Below are positions 5,164 to 13,290 of a stretch of 24,690 nt of DNA, piece by piece. The translations under genes and the position numbers were made by a program. Source of the stretch: a virus; the IMG/VR virus record IMGVR_UViG_3300017739_000103, positions 1 to 24,690 of that record, one strand, 5' to 3'. Below the pieces are notes generated by a model. The model saw only the letters and a list, made by a program, of their open reading frames with translations, was not told the DNA's origin and made no database searches. Every line of letters starts with the position of its first letter. Positions within the stretch are counted from its first letter, which is position 1.

Positions 5164-6608
5164 TACTTTACCTTTAGCCATTGTCGCATCTCCTCTCCGA
5201 GTGCAGCCCCCGCCAACGCAATCTTACCTCGCAAAATACGAACGATGTGTTCGTCCACAGTTCCTTCTGCAAGCAAGTCGATATACGTCACGGGTTGTTC
5301 TTGACCGATCCTGTGGCACCGATCTTCTGATTGAGTACGAGATTCCAAGTTGAAATCATTTGAGTAGTAGATGACCGTGTTGGCTGACACCAATGTCAGA
5401 CCACGCCCTGCCGTTTGTGGGTTGCCCACAAAGAACCGAGTTGCATGATCTGGGTCACTAAAGTCACGAACCAAATCATCTCGCTCTGTTTCACTTGTAT
5501 CCCCGTAATATGAACCGACAGATTCGCGCCCGTATTTCTTTGCGAGTGCTTCTTCGATCCGTTGAATGTCTTTCCGAAACCGAGCCCAGATAATTATCTT
5601 GCCGCTAGTTTCTTCGACAGCTTCCAGCAGGGCATCGAGTCTACGAGTTGGGATATCGACAAGCGTTCCCTCATCATCGACAGGCAGATACCCGCACAGA
5701 ATTTGTTGGAGGCGCAGTAGTTGTGTCATCGCTTCTTGCGCGAAGACTGTATCGTCCTCGAGGATGACAAGCGCGGCCTTCTTCATGGTCATGTAGTGCT
5801 GAAGTTGCTCTGGGTGCAGAGACACTTCGCGTATCGTGTATGTTTTCGATGGCAGATCAAGACAGTCTTTCTTGAGCACTCGGCTGGAAAACTTTCTCAA
5901 GAGCACGGCTAGTTCTTCCAAGTTCTTGAAGGATACAATCTTGTTGAATGAGTGCGCGCCCATATTGATACGGCGCATATTCGCGTACCGAGCTTGGAAC
6001 TGATAGTAGTTGTCGCAGCCGAGGAGCTCCGGGTCCAGGAAGGCGCACTGTGCGTACAAGTCCATAGGGCTTTGTGTTACCGGGGATCCGGTGAGGATGC
6101 GCCGGTAATCGCAATTCTCGGCTAGCTTGGTAATAATCTTTGTTCGTTTTGCTTTGTGGTTTTTGATCGTGGTGCTCTCGTCCACGGCGAACATTACCTT
6201 TTGTCCTTCCATAAACTTCTGCACATACTTCACGGTTTTTGTGCTGACAAAAGCCTCGACGTTGATAACCAAGATGCGAAGCCCATCGTGATAGTGCACC
6301 AGATCAGTGAGTTCTTTTTGCTGTGCCTTGTTCATCGAACTACGCCACGTTGCCATCTGTCTTGGGACATTATCTGGCATGTGTATGGGTATCTCTTTCA
6401 GCACCCAGTTCCGGTACACACCTTTCGGTGCTACGATTACAAGAGAAGTGATCCGCCCAGCGGCGTACAAATACGCGGCGTTGTCGATCAGAACTTTTGA
6501 CTTGCCACAACCCATTTCCATGAAGTATGCGTAGTTCTTCTCATCCGCACTTGCCTTGAATGCATCCTCTTGGTGTTTGTATGGTTGTGTCTTATATGTG
6601 TAATTCAT
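5163..6608 (-). CDS. SNF2-family DEAD-like helicase/ATPase
   Basis: An SF2 ATPase that translocates on or remodels duplex DNA. From ATG 6608 (481 aa): motif I MEMGCGKSK (30-38), Ia VIVAPKGVYRNW (57-68), II DEST (143-146), III LTGSP (172-176), V GRGLTLV and VI QSEDRCHRIGQ (426-436), the SNF2 signature. It is compact, with no accessory domain, as in phage SNF2-like helicases. An upstream in-frame TTG (6668) would add 20 residues, but ATG 6608 begins the conserved YKTQPYKHQ (Q-like) motif. The ribosome site is weak (TTGAG directly before the ATG). It is read opposite to both flanking operons and coupled to the downstream RHH gene. Confidence 0.9.
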   Translation of the reverse strand: MNYTYKTQPYKHQEDAFKASADEKNYAYFMEMGCGKSKVLIDNAAYLYAAGRITSLVIVAPKGVYRNWVLKEIPIHMPDNVPRQMATWRSSMNKAQQKELTDLVHYHDGLRILVINVEAFVSTKTVKYVQKFMEGQKVMFAVDESTTIKNHKAKRTKIITKLAENCDYRRILTGSPVTQSPMDLYAQCAFLDPELLGCDNYYQFQARYANMRRINMGAHSFNKIVSFKNLEELAVLLRKFSSRVLKKDCLDLPSKTYTIREVSLHPEQLQHYMTMKKAALVILEDDTVFAQEAMTQLLRLQQILCGYLPVDDEGTLVDIPTRRLDALLEAVEETSGKIIIWARFRKDIQRIEEALAKKYGRESVGSYYGDTSETERDDLVRDFSDPDHATRFFVGNPQTAGRGLTLVSANTVIYYSNDFNLESRTQSEDRCHRIGQEQPVTYIDLLAEGTVDEHIVRILRGKIALAGAALGEEMRQWLKVK

Positions 6609-6632
6609 CTCAATACATCTAAAAATATGTTG

Positions 6633-6668
6633 TTGACATGAAATAATATGTTTGATACAGATTGTCAA
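6633..6668. promoter_or_regulatory. Divergent overlapping promoter region
   Basis: TTGACA at 6633-6638 reads right and a second TTGACA reads left from 6668 to 6663, so two consensus -35 boxes bracket 24 bp in inverted orientation. Good -10 boxes are less clear: TATTAT at 14 nt for the leftward promoter, GATACA at 15 nt for the rightward one. A TGATACA element identical to the origin-region iterons lies between them at 6653-6659. The arrangement suggests mutually exclusive or co-repressed expression of the SNF2 island and the replication operon. Confidence 0.45.
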
Positions 6669-6733
6669 GTCGGGATAGATAACGGGTGATGAGGCATCCG
6701 TAAGCTAGCGTCAGCCCGACAAGGTTTTGAATC

Positions 6734-6812
6734 ACCTCCTAAGACTGACGTTAGTCTCCTCAACCAAAGCTGCCGAGCTATAAACGTCGAAACGAGAGCA
6801 TAGAAAGGAGGT
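6734..6812 (+). promoter_or_regulatory. Leader with anti-Shine-Dalgarno element
   Basis: ACCTCCT (6734-6740) is perfectly complementary to the strong ribosome site AGGAGGT (6806-6812) of the following gene. The longer string ATCACCTCCT (6731-6740) equals the conserved 3' tail of 16S rRNA. A hairpin, AGACT (6743-6747) with AGTCT (6753-6757), sits just inside. A second CTCCT (6756-6760) could compete. Together these look like a translational on/off switch in the 5' leader. This is inferred from base complementarity only. Confidence 0.5.
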
Positions 6813-6816
6813 CCTA

Positions 6817-7374
6817 ATGAGTGGACTATTCGATGAGATGAAAGCTGATGCAGATGCATTTGCAGACATCAAGACCGAGGACGGGTCTAAACTGTCCAAC
6901 CTTGTTCGTGAGGCTATGAGACTTCAAGACGAAGTACGGCAACACGAAAAAGCCGCGAAAGATCTGAAATCAGAATCCTTACGCATTATTCGTGAGCTTA
7001 TTCCTTCAGAAATGCAAGAGATGGGTCTAGACCGGGTAGACGTTGACGGTAACTCCGTGACGTTGAGCCAGTTCTGTTACGCATCTATACCCGCAGACAA
7101 GAAGGAAGAGGCTTTTGCTTTCCTACGGAGTATTGGTCAGGATGATATCATCAAGAACGAAGTTAAGGTTTCGTTCTCAAAAGGCCAAGACAACGAAGCG
7201 GGGGCTTTTGTAGATGATTGTGCCCAGAAGGGGCTTGATCCCGAACACAAGACCACAGTGCATCCCATGACGCTACAGGCGTGGATTAAAGATCGGCTTG
7301 CATCAGGTCAGGAAATTAACCTTGAAACATTTGGCGCATATATTGGTACAGAAGCCAAGATAAGGAGGAAGTAA
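6817..7374 (+). CDS. Conserved phage replication-region protein of unknown function (185 aa)
   Basis: ATG 6817 follows the strongest ribosome site in the window (AAAGGAGGT, 6804-6812), so high expression is expected unless masked by the leader. The N-terminal third is a charged helix or coiled coil (VREAMRLQDEVRQHEKAAKD, 30-49). After it come a GNSVTLSQF beta segment, SIPADKKEEAFAFLRS (90-105), then IIKNEVKVSF and an HPMTLQAWIKDRL segment. This order is familiar from hypothetical proteins in the replication clusters of other phages, but no activity is known to me. It abuts the putative ssDNA-binding gene (shared base, GTAATG), so a recombination or replication accessory role is inferred. Confidence 0.75.
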   Translation: MSGLFDEMKADADAFADIKTEDGSKLSNLVREAMRLQDEVRQHEKAAKDLKSESLRIIRELIPSEMQEMGLDRVDVDGNSVTLSQFCYASIPADKKEEAFAFLRSIGQDDIIKNEVKVSFSKGQDNEAGAFVDDCAQKGLDPEHKTTVHPMTLQAWIKDRLASGQEINLETFGAYIGTEAKIRRK

Positions 7375-8168
7375 TGTCAGAGAACCAAGTTACCAAAACC
7401 AGCAAAAAGGCTGTGGCGATCCCGAAGGATCTCCTAAACAACTTTATTGAAGATGCCGGTGCCGGCACAGAGAACATCTCTGCCGACGATATGAAGATAC
7501 CGTTCATTCGTATCATTCAGCCGACATCACCCGAGGTCAAAAAGAAAGACGACAAGTACATTGAAGGTGCCCAAGCCGGTCACATGTTCAATACAGTGAC
7601 GCGTCAGACATGGGAAGACGAGATACTTGTCATCCCGTGCGGGTACATCAAAAAGTATTTGGAGTTCGTGCCTCGAGAAAAGGGCGGCGGGTTCCAAGGC
7701 GAACTTGACCCCAACAGTAATGAAGTTCTGAACGCCCAGCGCGTTGAGAACAAGGATGTGATGACGAACGGAAACGAACTTGTCATCTCCGCACAGCACT
7801 ACTGCAAGATCCGTGATCCAGAAACCGGGTCGTGGCAATCCGCGATTATTGATATGAAATCTACGAACCTCAAGATTTCGCGTCAGTGGAATACCATGAT
7901 CCAGATGCAGGAACACACGGCAGACGGGAAGACTTTCAAGATCCCGAGCTTCGGTGTTATCTGGAGACTTGAGTCAGACGAAGTTTCGAATGACAAAGGT
8001 GCATGGAATAGTTGGAAGATTGGTGGTCGTGAAGGCTATGTCGATGACGCTGATCTTTACAAGTCATGCAAGGAACTTTCAGAGATGGTGGCAGACGGCA
8101 CAGCCCAGGCTGAAGCCGATCCTGACCTCGTTGTGCCCGTAAACGACGGCGAACCTGTACCGTTTTAG
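7374..8168 (+). CDS. Putative ssDNA-binding / recombination accessory protein (264 aa)
   Basis: The sequence has a DMKIPFIRIIQPTSPEV strand segment (40-56), an AGHMFNTVT element (about 68-76), a beta-rich core and an acidic tail ending NDGEPVPF. This layout matches phage proteins often annotated as single-stranded DNA-binding protein. The acidic tail closing on Pro-Phe resembles the bacterial SSB tip (DIPF), which recruits partner proteins. No catalytic motif is visible, so DNA binding is inferred from layout and from its place just before primase, helicase and polymerase. Ribosome site AAGGAGG at 7361-7367; start overlaps the previous stop by one base. Confidence 0.6.
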   Translation: MSENQVTKTSKKAVAIPKDLLNNFIEDAGAGTENISADDMKIPFIRIIQPTSPEVKKKDDKYIEGAQAGHMFNTVTRQTWEDEILVIPCGYIKKYLEFVPREKGGGFQGELDPNSNEVLNAQRVENKDVMTNGNELVISAQHYCKIRDPETGSWQSAIIDMKSTNLKISRQWNTMIQMQEHTADGKTFKIPSFGVIWRLESDEVSNDKGAWNSWKIGGREGYVDDADLYKSCKELSEMVADGTAQAEADPDLVVPVNDGEPVPF

Positions 8169-8267
8169 GCGCAATCATGGGGGCGGAGCACTGGTATCCT
8201 AGGCTTCGGGAGACTTCTAGGTGTACTCCACTGGTTGCTTCGTCCCCACCACTTTTGAGGTTTTGTC
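8169..8267 (+). promoter_or_regulatory. Structured spacer before primase
   Basis: This 99-nt gene-free spacer is the largest in the replication operon. GGGGGCG (8179-8185) pairs with CGTCCCC (8241-8247) over seven base pairs. Inside, CCTAG (8198-8202) pairs with CTAGG (8217-8221) around a CTTCGG-containing loop, and GAG/CAC (8186-8191) can pair with CTC and GTG near 8221-8228. CACTGGT occurs twice (8189 and 8229). ACCA follows the outer stem. It may be a cis-regulatory RNA, an attenuator or a processing site. It does not fit a canonical tRNA. Confidence 0.5.
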
Positions 8268-9800
8268 ATGGACGACACACAAAAGTTCATGGCGGCTTTT
8301 TCAGGATTTGAAACCGCGCATGGACAGACAATTATTAAAGGTACGAGAAAGAACGGCAAAGAAGAGGCCGACTCTCGGGTTATTAGGTCACCACTAAATG
8401 AAGAACACATTGAAAAACACTTTCAAGGGGTCGTGGGGGCGGGAGCTATCCCGATCACTAGTAAAAATACTTGCCGTTTCGGTTGCATTGATGTGGATGT
8501 TTATCCTCTTGATCATGCTGGGCTTGTCCGTGATTGCGCTCGGATTGATGTTCCTGCTGTGGTTTGCCGGTCTAAATCTGGCGGAGCGCATATCTACTTC
8601 TTCATTGAAGGATGGATTTCGGCATCCGATATGCGTGACAAGTTATCGGAGATTGCTGCGTCTCTTGGCTACGGTTCGGCGGAAATTTTTCCGAAGCAAG
8701 AGAGACTCCTTGTCGAACGAGGCGACGTAGGTAATTTTATTAACCTTCCGTACTTCGACGTAGATCGAACATTACGCCCAGCGTTCAACGCTCGAGGCAA
8801 AGAGCTCACGCTCAAACAATTCTTAAAGTATGTGGACAAGCAGACGGTGACACCGGCTGAGTTCATGGACTTGCAACTTAGCTCAAAGACAAACTTCATG
8901 CCGGAGTGTCCTCCGTGCCTGATTACGCTGACCACGAATGGCATAGGTGAGGGTGGTCGCAATGAAACCATGTTCAACATTGGGGTCATGTACCAGAAGA
9001 TGGACGAGGATAACTGGCCCAGTCTTTTGGAAAAGCACAACCAACAGTACTGTAAGCCTCCGCTGCCGGCTTCTGAGATAGTCGATATCCAGGACCAGCT
9101 TCGCAAAAAGGAATACCAGTACGGGTGCAAGAAGTCACCGTTGAAGGACTACTGCAACAAGACGCTATGCCTGTCACGAAAGTATGGGGTGGGCAACGGG
9201 TCAGGCCGAAGTCTTGAGATTACTGGCATGAGTGTCGTGTTATCAGAGCCGCGTGTTTGGTTTGTCGATATCGGTGGCGAACGTTTGGAACTGACAAGTG
9301 AAGACGTTCAGATGCAGTTGAAGTTTGGTCGTGCTTGTCTAGAGCAGTTGTCGTGGTTGCCTCCGCGTGTCAAAGAAGACGATTGGACGGCGATGATGAA
9401 CCTTGCTTTGCAGGAATGCATGAAGATTGAAGTTCCCCCGGAACTGACAAACAAGGGGCAGTTCCACGAGTTGATTGAGTCTTTCTGCACGGGGCGGGTG
9501 CAAGCCATGAGCCTCGAGGAGCTCGTGCTCAACAAACCATTTACGGAAAACGGTTCAGTGTTCTTCAAGCTAGATGCTTTGATGGATTTCCTGAAGGGTA
9601 AGGGCTTTACCCAATACACACGGGGTCAGGTACAAGAACGGCTGAAGGAACTGAACAACGGCGAGTCATCCAGCACGGTCAAGAACTTCTACGATAAAGC
9701 CAAGAAGCGCAAGAGTGTCCGTGTTTGGTCAGTGCCTGAGTTTGCGAGTGACGTAGAGATACCAGCCATTGAGATTAGTTCTAACGAGGCACCGTTCTAA
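8268..9800 (+). CDS. Archaeo-eukaryotic-type (AEP) DNA primase/polymerase
   Basis: It synthesises primers for the phage polymerase. The N-terminal domain has the AEP catalytic signature: FGCIDVDVY (71-79) with metal-binding Asp75 and Asp77, then SKSGGAHIYFF (102-112) with the conserved His108. A RNETMFNIGVMYQK segment near residue 230 resembles the PriCT-type helical domain. A Cys cluster, CKKSPLKDYCNKTLC (about 284-298), may bind zinc or an iron-sulfur cluster. The C-terminal half shows no Walker motif, so a fused helicase is absent. It ends NEAPF. GAGG at 8257-8260 is the ribosome site. The next gene starts on its last base (TAATG). Confidence 0.78.
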   Translation: MDDTQKFMAAFSGFETAHGQTIIKGTRKNGKEEADSRVIRSPLNEEHIEKHFQGVVGAGAIPITSKNTCRFGCIDVDVYPLDHAGLVRDCARIDVPAVVCRSKSGGAHIYFFIEGWISASDMRDKLSEIAASLGYGSAEIFPKQERLLVERGDVGNFINLPYFDVDRTLRPAFNARGKELTLKQFLKYVDKQTVTPAEFMDLQLSSKTNFMPECPPCLITLTTNGIGEGGRNETMFNIGVMYQKMDEDNWPSLLEKHNQQYCKPPLPASEIVDIQDQLRKKEYQYGCKKSPLKDYCNKTLCLSRKYGVGNGSGRSLEITGMSVVLSEPRVWFVDIGGERLELTSEDVQMQLKFGRACLEQLSWLPPRVKEDDWTAMMNLALQECMKIEVPPELTNKGQFHELIESFCTGRVQAMSLEELVLNKPFTENGSVFFKLDALMDFLKGKGFTQYTRGQVQERLKELNNGESSSTVKNFYDKAKKRKSVRVWSVPEFASDVEIPAIEISSNEAPF

Positions 9801-11323
9801 TGAGTACTTCTGCATATTTAGGTCCGCCTGGGACGGGCAAGACACACACGTTGATTAACATTGTGAAGGATGCCTTGCTACAGGGCACACCACCGGAGCG
9901 CATCGGCTTTGTTTCTTTCAGCAAGAAGGCAACAGAAGAAGCACGAACCCGTGCGTCTCGTGAGCTAGCACTCGACTACAAAAAGATGGTGCACTTCAGA
10001 ACACTGCACTCTTTGGCTTTCCGGCAACTTGGTTTGAAGACGGATTCTGTCCTGCGTAGCTTTGACTATCAGAGGTTAGAGACAGAGCTCGGCTTGCCGT
10101 TCTCTTCTACACAATCCATGAACATCAATGATGGTGAGTTCTTTCGGATAGGTGGCAAGGGTGACATGTATTTGTCTATCTACAACATGGCGCGTGTTAG
10201 GAAGGTGCCGTTGCAGGAGCAGTTCAATCTTTCAAACAACTGGAATTTGCACAGCATCGAACTTGACCACGTTGTTCGGACATACGTTGCATACAAGCAA
10301 GCCCTTGAAAAGATTGACTTTGTTGATATGATTGAGATGTTCATCAGCCAGGGGCAAGCTCCTGAACTAGATCTCCTGATTGTTGATGAGGCGCAAGATC
10401 TCGTTCCTCTACAATGGGACATGGTTGATAAACTGAAAAACAACTCTCAAAAAATCTACTACGCAGGGGATGACGATCAGGCTATTTACGAGTGGATGGG
10501 TGTGGATTCGTCAGAGTTTGTACAGCGATGCAATACGGCGGATAAAGCTCTTGTCCTCGACCAAAGTTTCCGAGTTCCACGTTCCGTGCATGAAGAAGCA
10601 ACGCGCATGATCAAGCATGTGCAGGGGCGGATAGAGAAGAAGTGGAACCCGAGAGAAGACCACGGCAATGTTTCGTATCACTACAAGATAGACGAACTGC
10701 CTTTGGAAGAGGGACAGTGGATGATACTGGCTCGAACAAACTACATCGCCAATCGTGTCGCGGTTGATTTGAAGAACAACGGGTATCTATTTTGGCGGAA
10801 CGGCAATGGCTGGAGCGTGGCGAAGTCAACATTGGATGTTGTCCGGGGCTTCACAAAACTCACACGCGGCCTAGAGATAGACAAAGAAGAGATGTCTCAG
10901 GTGTGGCGTAAAATCAAAGTAGACAGAAAGATCCGCACGGCTGGCAACAAGATGTTGAAGGCCACCGAGTTTGAAACGTTTGGCATAGAGTTTTTGGAAT
11001 CTCTGACCCAGCAATATCTGCAAGAAACGCACTGGTACGAGGTGCTGGAAGTTAGCGATCAAGAACGTATTTATATTACATCGGTTCTACAGTCCGGTGA
11101 GAAGTTCGACGATGAAAACCCAAGGATCGTTTTGTCTACAATACACAAAGCCAAAGGCGGCGAGGCAGACAATGTAGCTCTGTTGTTGGAGTCCACCAAA
11201 GCGTGTTGCACTATGAGTGAGCCAGACGCAGAACGTCGTGTATTCTATGTTGGTGCTACAAGAGCCAAGCAGAAATTGTTTGTGGTCGATAACCCAGAGG
11301 CAAGATGGAGATTTCAGTTATGA
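9800..11323 (+). CDS. UvrD/Rep-like SF1 DNA helicase
   Basis: An ATP-dependent 3'-5' DNA helicase. Motifs from N- to C-terminus: GPPGTGKTHT (8-17, Walker A), GFVSFSKKATEEARTR (36-51, Ia), FRTLHSLAF (66-74), VDEAQD (195-200, Walker B), GDDDQAIYEW (223-232, III), LDQSFRVP (IV), STIHKAKGGEAD (V, about 446-457) and RRVFYVGATRAK (VI, about 483-494). It has the SF1A architecture but at 507 aa is shorter than UvrD (about 720), with reduced 1B/2B insertions. Its start overlaps the primase stop by one base and its stop overlaps the polymerase start (ATGA). With no DnaB-type helicase here, it may serve as replicative helicase, by inference. Confidence 0.9.
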   Translation: MSTSAYLGPPGTGKTHTLINIVKDALLQGTPPERIGFVSFSKKATEEARTRASRELALDYKKMVHFRTLHSLAFRQLGLKTDSVLRSFDYQRLETELGLPFSSTQSMNINDGEFFRIGGKGDMYLSIYNMARVRKVPLQEQFNLSNNWNLHSIELDHVVRTYVAYKQALEKIDFVDMIEMFISQGQAPELDLLIVDEAQDLVPLQWDMVDKLKNNSQKIYYAGDDDQAIYEWMGVDSSEFVQRCNTADKALVLDQSFRVPRSVHEEATRMIKHVQGRIEKKWNPREDHGNVSYHYKIDELPLEEGQWMILARTNYIANRVAVDLKNNGYLFWRNGNGWSVAKSTLDVVRGFTKLTRGLEIDKEEMSQVWRKIKVDRKIRTAGNKMLKATEFETFGIEFLESLTQQYLQETHWYEVLEVSDQERIYITSVLQSGEKFDDENPRIVLSTIHKAKGGEADNVALLLESTKACCTMSEPDAERRVFYVGATRAKQKLFVVDNPEARWRFQL

Positions 11324-13290
11324 AGGGCGATCAATTATCTTTCACAGAAAAAGACACCGAATGGAAGCTACAGCCAAGGGAGATTCCAGAAGAGGATATC
11401 CGTGAGGTAGCATCGATTGCTTTGGATCAGGATTGGACACCACCCAGTTCCTTTCCCGATCACTACAAAGACGCAACGGTTATATCCATCGACCTCGAGA
11501 CACGAGATCCCAATCTTATGACACTAGGACCAGGTTGGGCGCGGGATGACGGCTATATCATTGGCTACGCTGTGGCGTTCAACGACTTCTGTGGGTACTA
11601 CCCGGTGCGTCACGAAGTTGGCGGCAACATGCCTGAAAAGGCAGTACACGGCTACATCAAGGAGATGATGGAGTGTGATGTGCCGAAGGTCATGCACAAT
11701 GCACAATACGATCTTGGATGGCTACGCTGGGCAGGGATTGAAGTCCGTGGTCCGGTGTACGACACCATGGTTGCGGCGGCTATGCTTGACGAGAACCGTC
11801 GCTGGTACAACTTGAACTCACTGGCATTTGACTACTTACAAGAGCGCAAGAACGAAAAACTTTTGAAACTTGCCGCAGCGGATTATGGCGTGGATGCAAA
11901 GTCAGAGATGTGGAAGCTACCGGCTAGGTTTGTTGGTCAGTATGCAGAGCAGGACGCGGCAGTTACCAAACGGTTGTGGGATCGTATGCAACCAGACATT
12001 ATTAGGGAAGAGGTGAGCAGCATCTTCGAACTTGAGACAGCCCTCACTCCTATGCTTTTGGACATGCGGTGGCGCGGTGTACGGGTTGACGAAGAAGGTT
12101 CAATGAATGCTCGTAAGCTACTGGAGCAACGCGAAAAAGAAATACGCAAGGAGATCAAGACAGAGACAGGGCTAGATGTAGAGCCATGGAACGCGACATC
12201 AGTTTCGAAGGTGTTTGACAAGCTTGAGCTTTCGTATCCAAGGACACCGAAGTCAGACGCGCCTTCTTTTACCAAACAGTTTCTGGCATCGCACCAGCAT
12301 CCGATAGCGCAGAACATTGTTCGCTTGCGTGAACTCAACAAAGCAAATACTACGTTCATTACCAATATCTTGAAGTTTACTCACAAAGGACGCATTCATG
12401 CCGAGTTCCATCCTCTTCGGTCTGATGACGGTGGCACCGTTACTGGTCGCTTCTCCTCATCTAATCCAAACCTCCAACAAATTCCAGCCCGAGATCCACA
12501 AATCAAGTCTATCATTCGAGGATTATTCTTGCCGGAAGAAGGAGAGAAGTGGGGTAGCTTTGACTACGCATCACAGGAGCCACGTTGGTTAGCGCACTAC
12601 TGTGCTTCAATTAGCGGTGTGCATCGTCACCCATCCATCGACGAGGTGGTTGAGCAATACCAAAACGATGATGCTGACTTCCACCAGATGGTGGCTGACA
12701 TGGCTGGTATCTCTCGGAAGGATGCCAAGACAGTAAACCTGGGCATCATGTACGGCATGGGCGTGAATAAGATGGCTGGTGTTCTTGATACGACAGTCGA
12801 AGACGCAAAAGAACTGCTCAATGAATACCACGAGAAGGTTCCCTTTGTTCGAGGATTGGCAACGATGGTGTCTAATCATGCGTCTGATAATGGACAAATT
12901 AGAACAATTCTAGGTAGGAAGTGCCGCTTCCCGCTATGGGAGCCCAAGACATTTGGCATACACAAACCGTTGCCTTTGGAAGAAGCAGTGCGAGAACATG
13001 GCAGGACATCAATCAAACGTGCGTTTACATACAAAGCATTGAACCGATTGATCCAAGGTTCGAGTGCCGACCAGACAAAGAAAGCTATGCTTGATTGTTA
13101 CAACGCTGGGTATCGCCCCATGTTACAGGTGCACGATGAACTATGTTTCAGCATCGATGCAGATGAATCAGGAAATCCAGATGAGAAGCAGATTGCTGAG
13201 ATATCTCAGATCATGGAGAACTGTGTCGATGCCAAGGTTCCGTTCAAGGTGGACTGTGCGATTGCGGATAATTGGGGGCAAGTGGATTGA
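11320..13290 (+). CDS. DNA polymerase I-like (family A) with 3'-5' exonuclease
   Basis: The phage replicative polymerase. The exonuclease domain has SIDLETRD (Exo I, Asp58/Glu60), MHNAQYDLGWL (Exo II) and YAEQDAAVTKRLWD (Exo III). The polymerase domain has TVTGRFSSSNPNLQQIPAR, motif A FDYASQEPRWLAH, motif B KTVNLGIMYGMG and motif C QVHDEL (about 603-608). There is no 5' nuclease domain, as in T7-type polymerases, and no DnaJ-like insertion between exo and pol domains. ATG 11320 forms an ATGA overlap with the helicase stop and has GGAG at 11307-11310. An in-frame ATG at 11305 is the alternative start (661 aa). Confidence 0.95.
   Translation: MKGDQLSFTEKDTEWKLQPREIPEEDIREVASIALDQDWTPPSSFPDHYKDATVISIDLETRDPNLMTLGPGWARDDGYIIGYAVAFNDFCGYYPVRHEVGGNMPEKAVHGYIKEMMECDVPKVMHNAQYDLGWLRWAGIEVRGPVYDTMVAAAMLDENRRWYNLNSLAFDYLQERKNEKLLKLAAADYGVDAKSEMWKLPARFVGQYAEQDAAVTKRLWDRMQPDIIREEVSSIFELETALTPMLLDMRWRGVRVDEEGSMNARKLLEQREKEIRKEIKTETGLDVEPWNATSVSKVFDKLELSYPRTPKSDAPSFTKQFLASHQHPIAQNIVRLRELNKANTTFITNILKFTHKGRIHAEFHPLRSDDGGTVTGRFSSSNPNLQQIPARDPQIKSIIRGLFLPEEGEKWGSFDYASQEPRWLAHYCASISGVHRHPSIDEVVEQYQNDDADFHQMVADMAGISRKDAKTVNLGIMYGMGVNKMAGVLDTTVEDAKELLNEYHEKVPFVRGLATMVSNHASDNGQIRTILGRKCRFPLWEPKTFGIHKPLPLEEAVREHGRTSIKRAFTYKALNRLIQGSSADQTKKAMLDCYNAGYRPMLQVHDELCFSIDADESGNPDEKQIAEISQIMENCVDAKVPFKVDCAIADNWGQVD

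Noticed and set aside
6609-6668. N-terminal extension of the SNF2 helicase from a TTG codon
   Set aside because: The extension lies across the -35 and spacer of the candidate promoter and has no ribosome site; ATG 6608 starts at the conserved motif.
6721-6760. T-arm-like string (GGTTTTGAATCACC) as a tRNA fragment or attachment site
   Set aside because: No surrounding cloverleaf, no integrase in the window; the ATCACCTCCT part is better explained as an anti-Shine-Dalgarno element.
7527-7916. 129-aa leftward frame inside the ssDNA-binding gene
   Set aside because: It lies opposite a gene with recognisable family features, has no supporting motif and would be transcribed against the operon.
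8179-8251. Candidate tRNA (7-bp acceptor-like stem followed by ACCA, 73 nt)
   Set aside because: No TTC-type T-arm, no 5-bp anticodon stem with a 7-nt loop, and no proper linker before a D-stem; kept only as a structured element.
8398-8730. 110-aa frame with a hydrophobic stretch inside the primase gene
   Set aside because: It looks like a transmembrane protein, but it lies over the AEP catalytic region in another frame, has no convincing ribosome site and no family resemblance, unlike the methyltransferase overprint.
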